Source of the DNA: Bubalus kerabau
Lineage: Eukaryota; Chordata; Mammalia; Artiodactyla; Bovidae
DNA: 64,000 bases
Direction of reading: 5' to 3'
Assembly: GCF_029407905.1 (NCBI RefSeq)
Contig: NW_026577882.1
Location: forward strand, 372,001-436,000
The first letter of the stretch is position 1. Each line of letters begins with the position of its first letter. The notes under the pieces are model-generated. The model saw only the letters and a program-made list of their open reading frames with translations. It searched no databases and was not told the DNA's origin. The position numbers and the translations under genes were made by a program. This document shows positions 23,261-31,814 of this stretch, one piece after another.

Positions 23261-24326
23261 GAGCTGAGGCCAGTAAGGCACCAGTCAGGTCTCACACACT
23301 CTGGCAGCCTGATCGTCCAGGGACACTAAGGCCTGTTGTGCCTTGCAGGAGGCTCGCTTGCGTTACCTCCTGTGAACTGCGTTTGCCAGCCTGGGGGAAT
23401 AGCGGTCCCTGGAGATCTTTTCTCAGGGGCTCCTTCCCCTGAGCTGGGGTGGACCTCGGGGACCCAACTCACAGGGCAAGGCAAAACCATATGGACAGGT
23501 CTATGCTCTGTAGCAGACTTCTAGTGAACCTCATCTCTCAGGAACATTCTTGGCTCCTATAGAGACACTTCTGTGTGTGAAGCTGCGTACCTAACATAGG
23601 GGCACAGAGAGCCTGATTCTCTCAGTTCATTTTGACGCAGTCGTTCAGAAAACAGCTTGAGAATCCATAAAATGCTCTCCCTTACCGCTGAGAGAATTCT
23701 CACTGCTGTAGCCCTTGGCACTTTGTAGAAATCCGCAGCCAAACGCTTCTCCAAATAGGCCTGGGTCCTAGTTCGGAGGAACAGGCAATGGTGGAACTGA
23801 GGCCAGCAAGGCAACAGTCAGGTTTCACACACTCTGGCAGCCTGCTCCTCCAGGGACATTAAGGCCTCTTTTTCTCTGCAGGAGATTCGCTTGCCTTACT
23901 TCCTGTGAACAGCGTTTCCCAGCCTCAGCGAAGCGGTTCCTGGAGATCTTTCCTCAGGGACAGTTTCCCCGGAGGTGTGGCGGACCTCGGGGACCCAACT
24001 CACAGGGGAAGGAAAAACCACATGGACAGGTCTATGCTCTGTAGGAGAGGTTTAGTGAACCTAATCTCTCAGGAACATTCTTGGCTCCTATAGAGACAAC
24101 TCTGTGTGTAAAGCTACACTCCCAACATTGGGGAACAGGGATCTTGGTTCTCTCCGTGGGGTGCTGATGCTTTGTAGTAAAGCACCTGCTTGAGAATCCG
24201 TCCTCTTAGGCTTCCCTCGCCTTGACAGAGGTCTCATTGCTGTAGCCCTTGGCAGTTTCAAAGAAGAAGACCCTTACCCTTCATAAAGTAGGCCCTTGTC
24301 CTAGTTTGAATGGAAAGGCAATAGCT
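23261..24326. repeat. Two short monomers in a row (register break)
   Basis: The strict long/short alternation fails here: 23,261-23,793 (533 bases) and 23,794-24,326 (533 bases) are both short-form, each having the CTGCTCC/CTGATCG then CAGGAGGCTCG path without the extra 160 bases. The first ends with a second half resembling long monomers (TCGTTCAGAAAACAGCTTGAG) and so looks like a short/long hybrid. This is the footprint expected of an unequal exchange between out-of-register dimers. Confidence 0.65.
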
Positions 24327-26437
24327 GAGCTGAGGCCAATAAGGAGCCAGTCCCCTCTGACACATTCCCGAAGCCTGCTCCTTCATGGAATATAACTCTA
24401 GAATCTTGGAATGTCTTTGCAAGGCTGGCAAAGGGCAGTCAGGAACCAGCACCCTGCCTCTGGAATTACCGACTTCTGAGCAGATCTGGAGGTCTCCTCT
24501 AGGAGAAGCTAACCCATTCCTTCCAAATAGAGGCTTCAAAACACAGGCAGGTTGGCTGCCTTTCATGCCCGAAGGAGGCTTGCTTTTCTCTCCTCCTATG
24601 AACCCCAGTTCCCAGCCTCTGGGAAAAGCGTATCTTGAAGATATTTTCTCAGGGGTTGTTTCCACGGAGCTGGGGCCAAGCCTGGAGACCCAAAGGCACA
24701 GGGGAAGGCAAGACCACATGGACAAGCCTTTGCTCTTTAGTATAGCTCTAATGAACCTCACTCTGTCAGGATCTTTCTTGATTCCTACGGAGACACACCT
24801 GTGTGTGAAGCTGCGGCCACAGAGAGCCTGATTACCCCTGTGCAGCGCTGAGTCTGGGCGGCTAAACAACAGCTTGGGAATGCAGCCTGAGGCGCTTCCC
24901 TTCCCTCTGACAGAGCTCTCCTTCGGTCCCTAAGCCCTCTGCAAGGAGGCATGGATCATAGGTGCAAAGGGAAGGGAAGAGCGGAGCTGAGGCCAGTAAG
25001 GCGCCCGCCAGTCACGTCTCCCCCACTTCCGCAGTCTGTTCCTTCCCCTGCGCGAAAGCTAGAAGCTGGGAAGGGCTTGGCGAGGCTCGCCCAGGCAGAG
25101 CAGCCTCTAGGCCGGGGCTCTGCGATATCGCGCCTGGGCGCAGATCTGGAGCTCCGCCGGAGTGGAAGCTCATTCGGTCCTTCCCAATACAGGCTTGCAA
25201 GCACCCGATGGCGGCCTGACTCTATTCTCCCGCGTGCTGGGAGTGGGCTTCCAATCCAGGGCACAGAGCACTGCCTGGAGCTCTCTGCTCAGGGGCTGGT
25301 TCCCCTGCACTGGGACTGTGCCAGGGAGCCCAAAGGCACAGGGGAAGGCCCCAAACCACATGCACACGACTCTGCTCTGGAGCTGAGCTCCGGGGAAGCC
25401 CAGTCTGTAAGGCGGTTTCTGAACACAAACGGAGGAACACTCTGGCTGTGGAGCTCCCTCCCCATGACAGGGGCACTGGGACCCTGATTCCCTCCGTTCA
25501 GCGCTGAGTCTGGGCTACCAAGCAACAGCTTGGGAATGCAACCTGGGGCATTTCCCTTCCCTCAGACAGAGGTCTCCTTGCGGGAGGCTTTCGCAGTTTG
25601 CACACCCCCGTGCCCTAAGCCGTCTGCAAGGAGGCCTGGCTCCTAGGTCCAAAGGGAAGGCAAGAGCGGAGCTGAGGCCAGTCAGGAGCCAGTCATGTCA
25701 CCCACACTCCTGCAGTCTGCTCCTTTGCAGGTGCAAACGCTAGAAGCTGGGAAGGGCTTGGCGAGGCTCGCCCAGGCAGAGCAGCCTCTCGACAGGGGCT
25801 CTGTCCTATCGCGCCTGGGCGCAGGTCTGCAGCTCCGCCGGTGTGGAAGCTCACTCGGTCCTTTCCAATACAGGCTTGCAAGGACCCGCCGGCAGCCTAA
25901 CTCATCTCTCCCGCGTGCTGGGACTGGGCATCCAGGCCTGGGCACAAAGCACTGCCTGGAGCTCTTTGCTCAGGGGCTGGTTCCCCTACGCTGGGGCTGT
26001 GCTAGGGAGCCCAAACGCACATGTCAAGGCCCCAAAACACATCCACACGTCTCTGCTCTGCAACAGAGCTCCGGGGAAGCCCAGTCTGGCAGGCGCTTTC
26101 TGGGCACAAAGGGAGGAACACTCTGGCTGTGGAGCTTCCTCCCCAAGACAGGGGCACTAGGACCCTGATTCCCTCCGTTTACCGCTGAGTCTGCATTGCC
26201 AAGCAACAGCTTGGGAACGCAGCCTGGGGCGCTTCCCTTCCCTCGGACAGAGCTCTCCTTGCGGTAGGCCTTGGTAGTTTGCATACAATGGGGCCCTAAG
26301 CCCTCTGCAAGTTGGCCTGGCTCCTAGGTCCAAAGGGCAGGCCAGAGCGGAGCTGAGGCTGTCAGGCTCCAGACACATCTCCCATACTCCTACATCCTGC
26401 TCCTACCCGGGCGTGAACGCTAGAAGCTGGGAAGGTA
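24327..26437. repeat. Diverged GC-rich edge monomers of the second satellite
   Basis: Monomers at 24,327 (657), 24,984 (685), 25,669 (681) and a final piece from 26,350. From about 24,830 the sequence changes type: GCGCTGAGTCTGGGC, CAGCTTGGGAATGCAGCCTG and GGAGGCCTGGCTCC replace the central forms, and CpG and GC rise. The two full monomers at 24,984 and 25,669 resemble each other more than the central dimers, so they may keep an older, non-dimeric form. Similar open frames in both (24,951-25,487 and 25,695-26,168 on the plus strand) reflect shared nucleotide sequence and are not called as genes. Confidence 0.65.
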
Positions 26438-26515
26438 CCTGGACCGTGCAGGGGCGGGGCGAACGCGGGCGGCATGGGGCGGGGGTCGGCTTCTGGCGGG
26501 GGTGGGGGCGGGCTT

Positions 26516-26800
26516 CCCAGTTGTGCTCTCGGAGGTGGACACTGAGGCTGAAAACGCCCCGGGAGCACACCCAGGACTGGGTAAACCCGGGCTGCGCGGG
26601 TCGAGATTCCGATGGCTTTAGGTGGGGGTCGGTCCCAGTTGTGCTCCCGGGGGTCGCCACTGTGGCTGGGAACGCGCAGGGAGCGCGGCAGGGGCGGGGC
26701 TAACCCTGGCGGCGCGGGGCGGAGGTCGGCTCATGGGGGGGATGGGGAGGGGTTCCCAGTTGTGCTCTCGGGGGTTGCAACTGCGGCTGGGAACGCCCAT
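26516..26800. repeat. Minisatellite of about 120 bp in CpG-rich module copy 1
   Basis: CCCAGTTGTGCTC recurs at 26,516, 26,634 and 26,755 (spacings 118 and 121), each followed by a GGGGTCGCCACTGTGGCTGGGAACGC-like stretch. The corresponding words in copy 2 are at 31,003, 31,122 and 31,266 (119 and 144). Confidence 0.75.
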
Positions 26801-26860
26801 TTCGTCCGCTCCTGGGTCCCCAAGGATCGCCATCCCGTGGGTGCAGCGGAGGGCTGCGGA

Positions 26861-26873
26861 CCACAGGTAAGGG
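26861..26873 (+). other. Consensus 5' splice donor, copy 1
   Basis: CCACAG|GTAAGGG, with the exon boundary after 26,866. It matches the mammalian MAG|GTRAGT core except at the last position. It is preserved in the second module copy (ACACAG|GTAAGGG, intron start at 31,378). No acceptor is assigned. Confidence 0.4.
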
Positions 26874-27322
26874 AACTGGGACTGCGTGGAGCAGGGAACC
26901 AAGTATTCCACCGTCTGTTGGCACAGTCTCGGAGCTCCCCAACCTGGCGGTCGCAGAAAAGCCTTGCCTTTGGGGTCAAGGCCTTTACCGCTCCACCCCT
27001 CTGCTGAAAAATCTCAGAGTCTGCGCGGTTCTTCCAAGCAGCCTAGTGTCCGCTGGAAGTCCAAGGGACAGAACACTGAACTCTGGCCGGCTGGCCCAGC
27101 CCTGCTTCTGGCACTTTGTAAGCCACCGGGCCCTTGAGCACCTGCTGGGATGGGAAAGGGAAGGGTCCACGGATTGCACCCTAGAAACTTAGTAGGGTGC
27201 ATGGATTTCAAACCCTGGTGGCCGCCCAGGCAGCAAAGAAGGGGGGAGGGCACCTTGCTGCCCTTTCATGGCAGAATCTGTGGTTGTCCAGCTGCGTGGG
27301 CCTTTTCATGAGGACCCTGTGC

Positions 27323-27328
27323 AATAAA
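27323..27328 (+). other. Polyadenylation signal AATAAA at the module 3' end
   Basis: GCAATAAAAG lies at the very end of the region shared by both copies. In copy 2 the same site reads AATAAC (31,804-31,809), so only copy 1 keeps the canonical hexamer. Confidence 0.45.
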
Positions 27329-27333
27329 AGTTT

Positions 27334-28897
27334 GGTGTTTTGGAACTGAATAATTAGAACGTGTAAAAGCTTTAAATTATGTGGTGGTGTAATTAAAAAC
27401 AAAACAAAACAAAACCAAGCTCCAAGTGTTTTGCAAATGGAGGTTTAAATATTGAAGGACTGTATTCCTTGCACTGTGGCATTCTATCAAGAAGTGTGCA
27501 GGATTTTTTTTTTTTTAAGAAATGTGTTCGAAGTGAGGGAAACAGGAAACCCAGAGGTGCCCCTGTATTTTGGGGAAGGCCTTAGGAGGTCACTTGGAAA
27601 TACTGCTGGCTGTTCGGGAGCAGGGCAGATGGGCTGTGCAGGCTTGTCCTTTGCATGGATGTTCTTGTGTGTGGAAACCCAGCTCGGAGCCATCTCCTGA
27701 TGTGTAAGAATTTCGCAGACAAACCTTGAGCTAAGCAATGCATTTTTTCCTAAGAAAATGTTTATCTTAAGCGATGTAAATATCCTATGTATTTCCACTA
27801 GACTCTGGCTTCAGGTCGGTTCCCCCAAAAGGCTCAGAAGCGATTTGAACAAAACAGCATGTTTTCCTCCTAGCTTGTTCTCCTTATCTATGTTAAGGAA
27901 ATGATATATTTGCCTGCAATACTGCCTTTCTTCAAGATTCATGTCAATCAAGTTTTGGCCCGGGATGACTCACCTGCTGCCAATATTATCTCAATGCATG
28001 TCGTGGGGGAGGGGCCTGGTGCCATTCCCTGAAACAGTTCCTTTCTTTCCTTAGCTGACTGCTAGTGCCTGTAGAATATCTGGCTAAAGACCAGCAGGGG
28101 GTACTCTTACTACCCCCCCCCCCACCCCGCCTCGAGTCTAAGTCAGCAGCTTTCTCTATCTCTTTAATACTTTAATAACACTTGATGACACAAAAGCTCT
28201 GAGCGATCAAATCATATCAAATCTTCATTTCAGATTGAAGATGCATTCCATGGTATTGCCATCTTAAGTCTTTCCATCGTTATGGAATATCTGTCTATGT
28301 ATTCAGGACAGTTTTCAGCCAGGGTGTATAATTTCCAGCGTGCCAGTCTTGTCATCCTCGTTACATCCATGGCAAAGTGTTTTATTCATGTTGATATTAT
28401 TGAAAGGGAATTTTTTAAAATTCCTTTTCAGATTATTATCTGCTAATGTATACAGATAAAACTGTGTAATCATTCATTTTTATCAGTTTGGACAGCTTGA
28501 TAGTTGTCTTTAATTTCTTTACTTTCTGACACTTTAAGATTATCCTGGGACACATATGTAATGCCTCACCCCTAAATTCAGACATGTGTTCAAAGAACTT
28601 CTGTCCTTTTATTTATTTATTTATTCTTTAACATTGAAATCGTTTTGACTATGCTGGGTGTTTGTTGCTAGATGGAAGTAGCTAGGACCTCTGGACTGCA
28701 GTCTCTCATCTCTTGCTGACCTCTTGTTGACCTCTGCAGATTCCTGGTAGGTGGGAGCTTGTTAGTTCCTTGTTCCTTATCAGAACCTCCTGTGGTAGGT
28801 GTTTTTCTCTTCTCTGTTGCCTGGTAAGGGTGGGTGGTCATGGGCATCCCAAAGTTGGCTAGAAGTCAATTATTTAGGCAGGCTTGTGCATAGATAT
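27334..28897. other. AT-rich single-copy-looking DNA, no gene seen
   Basis: Sequence unlike the satellites, present once in the window. It holds simple repeats only: an AAAAC run at 27,399-27,418, a T run at 27,507-27,518, a C-rich run near 28,110-28,130 and a TTTA run near 28,608-28,625. Both strands carry frequent stops; the open frames at 27,452-27,700 (+) and 27,487-27,798 (-) are short and overlap each other. I recognise no exon. Confidence 0.6.
28887..28897. repeat. BovA2 target-site duplication, left
   Basis: TGCATAGATAT, identical to 29,171-29,181. Confidence 0.88.
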
Positions 28898-29170
28898 GGG
28901 AGAAGGCAATGGCACCCACTCCTGGAAAATCCCAAGGACGGAGGAGCCTGGTAGGCTGCAGTCCATGGGGTGGCTAAGAGTCGGACACCACTGAGCGACT
29001 TGATTTTCACTTTTCACTTTCATGCATAGGAGGAGGAAATGGCAACCCACTCCAGTGTTCTTGCCTAGAGAACCCCAGGGACTGCGGGGCCTGGTGGGCT
29101 GCCATCTATGGCATGGCACAGGGTCGGCCTCAACTGAACCACTTAGCAGCTGCAGCAGCAGCAGCAGCAG
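28898..29170 (+). mobile_element. BovA2 SINE, complete, with target-site duplication
   Basis: It begins GGGAGAAGGCAATGGCACCC, contains the two related BovA halves (the second starts near GGAGGAAATGGCAACCCACTCC at about 29,031), joined by a GATTTTCACTTTTCACTTTCATGCAT linker region, and ends in an AGC microsatellite. It is flanked by a perfect 11-bp direct repeat TGCATAGATAT at 28,887-28,897 and 29,171-29,181. BovA2 is a ruminant non-autonomous retroposon mobilised by BovB, so this supports both the species call and the unique nature of the host DNA. Confidence 0.92.
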
Positions 29171-29181
29171 TGCATAGATAT
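29171..29181. repeat. BovA2 target-site duplication, right
   Basis: TGCATAGATAT, identical to 28,887-28,897. Confidence 0.88.
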
Positions 29182-29888
29182 CAAAGGGGATGAGAACAGT
29201 CAGGTAGGATCACATATGTCACCGTGAAACAATACTTCTCCACTTAGCCAAAGCTAACAAAAGATTTCTGTTCTAGGTCAACCTAGAAGAGATCACTTAA
29301 GAGGTAAAGAAACTTAAACTCCATTAGCAAAGGCAGTTCAACATCTCAAGAAAACTTGTGCTAGGCACAAAACTCTTTTCTGGGGGCCTACTTTCCCTAC
29401 AACCTCCTTATCCCATTCTGTACCCATTCCTTTGCTTCTCCCGTCCTGAAAATGCCACCTGTAAGACAGAACTACTTCGTTTTCCTTCTTAAAGTGTGAT
29501 TGCATTCCATACATTCTTGTAATAACAAGTCATACATTTCCCTTCAGCAACCAAGAACTGACTCTTATATTGGCATTTGATAGATTGGTGAGCATACCTA
29601 TCAGTGATAATAGCGCCCACCCCGCTTCCTGCAAGAACAGAACAAAACAAAACAAAACAAAAAAAATTGCTTTCTTACATTTAATATGTTCGGATGGTGC
29701 CAGTCACTATTCATGCAGAGTCAAAAATCTCTTTTGTTTCTGTGTAAAAGGGAGGTCCTTTCAAGTCGTGAATGTTTAAGAAGTTTCATTTATTTGGAAG
29801 TGACCTAGCTATTCAATACACTGTCGTCACTTAGTTTAGCACCAGGATAGAAACTCAGGTAACCAAAACACCTGGAGGAACGATTGTA
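29182..29888. other. Single-copy-looking DNA, no gene seen
   Basis: AT-rich stretch with many stops on both strands. It contains an (AAAAC)n-type run near 29,637-29,665 that could be the tail of an old retroposon, though no recognisable body precedes it. The open frame at 29,570-29,779 runs through this simple repeat and is not credible as a gene. Confidence 0.55.
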
Positions 29889-30069
29889 AGTTCAGTTCAG
29901 TTCAGTTGATCAGTCGAGTCTGACTCTTTGTGACCCCGTGGCCTGCAGGATGCCAGGCTTCCGTGTCCATCACCAACTCCAGGGGCTTGCTCAAACTCAT
30001 GTCCATCGAGTCAGTGATGCCATCCAACCATCTTATCCTCTGTCATCCCCTTCTCCTCTGCCTTCAATC
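29889..30069 (-). mobile_element. BovB (RTE-type) LINE 3' end fragment
   Basis: The plus strand starts AGTTCAGTTCAGTTCAGTTG and reads through GACTCTTTGTGACCCCGTGG, TCCATCACCAACTCCAGGG and GTCCATCGAGTCAGTGATGCC to CTGCCTTCAATC. This is the reverse complement of the BovB 3' terminus, whose end is a GAACT-type repeat. Only about 180 bases remain of an element of several kilobases, as expected for a 5'-truncated insertion. I see no clear target-site duplication. No open frame from the element survives. Confidence 0.8.
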
Positions 30070-30923
30070 AAGACTATGAGAGGCGGATATTTTAGAGTAT
30101 AATTATTGTTAAGAGTTTATCTAAAAGCTCATATCACATTTACATTTTTTACATTGGTTGTTGCTGTTTCCAGGTACTTTCTTGCTGACAAGCTTGTGAC
30201 ACATATAACAATAGAGCAATTTTTACCTCAAAAGAAACCTAGGCACTATGAACATGTTGTGCTTAATGTTGTTGACTCTTAGACATGTCTATAATGGAGG
30301 AGCAAAACCAAAAATACTAGATATTTAATATTGACTAGTTCCCAGTTCACGGGACTCTGACATTCATTTAGGTCAATGTTTTCTTGTATTTCCAGCAGTT
30401 TGATTTGGAAGGGCTGCCTTGTCTTGAGACCATTGATATCAGAACACAGAACTTGAGCAATATTATCAAAAAACACAAGGCTCACACTGACACATACCTT
30501 AATCCAAACAGACAGACAAGACATCTTCCAGGTTTCCGCCTGAGATTTAAAATATTTCTTTGAGCCAGTCTTCTGGGGAGTGGGGGGATGGGGGTGGCAG
30601 TGAGGCAGGCTTGGGTAACAAGCTAATTGTTGGTCATTGCATATGCAAAGAACCAGCTTTCCGGGTTCCAAGGAAAAAAGTTTCCTTGGTAACCAACTTT
30701 GTCTGGTTCTATAGAATATCATGGCCCTCCTAGGTCAGGTCATCTTGCCTTTCTGTAGTCCTCGTTTTATCCCTAAATCATAGACAGCTTGGATTGTCTC
30801 TGTGGGGTGTATGTATTGTCCTCATGTTTGACCTGGCAGCAGCAGCGAGGTCCGAGAGCCTCTCCTGGAACCGGGCGTGGGGACGGGGCTCACCGGGAGC
30901 CACTGGTGAAGGTGGGCTGCGCC
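30070..30923. other. Unassigned DNA leading into CpG-rich module copy 2
   Basis: AT-rich to about 30,790, then sharply GC-rich from about 30,838 (GCAGCAGCGAGGTCCGAGAGCC), including some 85 GC-rich bases without a counterpart before copy 1. A minus-strand open frame at 30,279-30,722 (147 codons) is the longest here. Its conceptual product has a hydrophobic patch in its middle part but no domain I recognise; it might be a decayed retroelement fragment. No other copy is visible in the window. Confidence 0.45.
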
Positions 30924-31814
30924 CCTGGAGCACGGCAGGGGCGGGGCGAACCCGGGCGGCGCAGGGCGGGTGTCGGCTCCTGGCGGGGGTGGGGGAGGGC
31001 CTCCCAGTTGTGCTCTCGGAGATGGCCACTGCGGCTGGAAACGCTCCGGGAGCGCACACAGGGCGGGGTAAACCTGGGCTGCACAGGTTGAGATTCCGCT
31101 CGCTGTGGGTGGGTGGTCGGTCCCTGTCGTGCTCCCGGGGGTCGCCAATGTGGCTGGGAACCCGCCGGGAGCCCGGCAGGGCCGGGGCGAAACCTGGCGG
31201 CGCGGGGCGTGGTGGGGGTCCGTTCGCAGCGGGGGTCGGCTCCTGGCGGGGGTGGGGGAGGGCTTTCCAGATGTGCTGTTGGGGGTCGCCATTGCGGCTG
31301 GGAATGCCCATTTCGTGAACTCCTGGATCCCCATGGATCGGCATCCATTGGCCACAGCGGAGGGGTGCGGAACACAGGTAAGGGAACGGGGACTGCCTGG
31401 AGCAGGGAACCATGTATTCCGCCCTGTGTTGGCACAGTCTCAGAGCTCCCCAACCTGACGGTCGCAGAAAGGCCTCGTCTTTGGGGTCAAGGCCTTTACC
31501 GCTCCACCCCTCTGCTGAAAAACCTCAGAGTCTGCGCGGTTTTCCCAAGCAGCCTAGTGTCCGCTGGAAGTCCAAGGGACAGAACCCTGAAATCTGGCCG
31601 GCTGGCCCAGCCCTGCTTCTGGCACTTTGTAGGCCAGCGGGCCCTGCAGCACCTGCTAGGATGGGAAAGGGAAGGGTACGCGAATTGCACCCTGGTGGCC
31701 GCCGAGGCAGCAAAGAAGTGGGGAGCGCACCTTACTGCCTTTTAATGGCAGACAGAATCTGTGGATGTCCTGCTGCGTGGGCCTTTTCATGGGGACCTTG
31801 TGCAATAACAGTTT
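30924..31814 (+). other. CpG-rich module, copy 2
   Basis: Direct repeat of 26,438-27,333 (891 versus 896 bases). It keeps the GGCAGGGGCGGGGCGAAC start, the roughly 120-bp minisatellite (31,003, 31,122 and 31,266; the last spacing enlarged to 144 by a GTCCGTTCGCAGCGGGG-containing insertion), and the ACACAG|GTAAGGG donor at 31,378. The downstream CTTTGGGGTCAAGGCCTTTACC and GCCTAGTGTCCGCTGGAAG words are also retained. It lacks about 34 bases present in copy 1 (about 27,178-27,212), the gap being flanked by ACCCT. The end reads GCAATAACAGTTT, so the AATAAA of copy 1 is lost, and satellite I begins at the next base. The open frame at 31,113-31,745 is not conserved in extent and is not called as a gene. 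Confidence 0.6.

Larger units (their letters stand above)
14823..26437. repeat. Second satellite array (satellite II-like, 0.53/0.70 kb monomers)
   Basis: Tandem monomers marked by GAGCTGAGGCCAGTAAGGC. Starts: 15112, 15810, 16344, 17039, 18879, 19575, 20111, 20805, 21340, 22036, 22572, 23261, 23794, 24327, 24984, 25669 and 26350. After removing the LTR insertion the spacings are 698, 534, 695, 536, 696, 536, 694, 535, 696, 536, 689, 533, 533, 657, 685 and 681. Long (about 695) and short (about 535) monomers alternate, making a higher-order dimer of about 1.23 kb. The short form lacks about 160 bases corresponding to a segment of the long form after CTGCTCC (for example about 20,165-20,330). 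Monomer length is near the roughly 0.7 kb I recall for ruminant satellite II (1.723), so that is the preferred name, but I have not compared it with a reference. Confidence 0.75.
26438..27333 (+). other. CpG-rich module, copy 1 (candidate promoter/exon unit)
   Basis: About 0.9 kb, also present at 30,924-31,814 in the same orientation. It opens with GCAGGGGCGGGGCGAAC (an Sp1-like GGGGCGGGGC box) and has three tandem copies of a roughly 120-bp GC-rich segment (26,516, 26,634 and 26,755). Next comes a stretch ending in CCACAG|GTAAGGG at 26,867, an ideal 5' splice donor. Then come about 450 bases of mixed composition (CCTTTGGGGTCAAGGCCTTT, GCCTAGTGTCCGCTGGAAG) and a terminal GTGCAATAAAAG with AATAAA at 27,323-27,328. 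This reads like a CpG-island promoter, first exon and intron start, plus a downstream poly(A) signal. The open frame at 26,612-27,007 has no recognisable domain and differs in length from copy 2, so no protein is called. Function is inference. Confidence 0.6.

Noticed and set aside
24951..26168. Similar plus-strand open frames in two neighbouring monomers (24,951-25,487 and 25,695-26,168) with matching peptide stretches
   Set aside because: The peptide similarity equals the nucleotide similarity of the two monomers. The frames are not kept in the other monomers and have no recognisable domain.
26612..27007. Open frames in the CpG-rich modules (26,612-27,007 and 31,113-31,745 plus; 30,778-31,413 minus) as protein genes
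   Set aside because: Extents differ between the two copies, both strands are open at once, and the products are proline-, arginine- and glycine-rich as expected from GC-rich DNA. Only a non-coding candidate is kept.
28886..29182. tRNA-like gene in the SINE
   Set aside because: The element is the BovA2 type without the tRNA-derived head; no A-box/B-box pair or cloverleaf is apparent.
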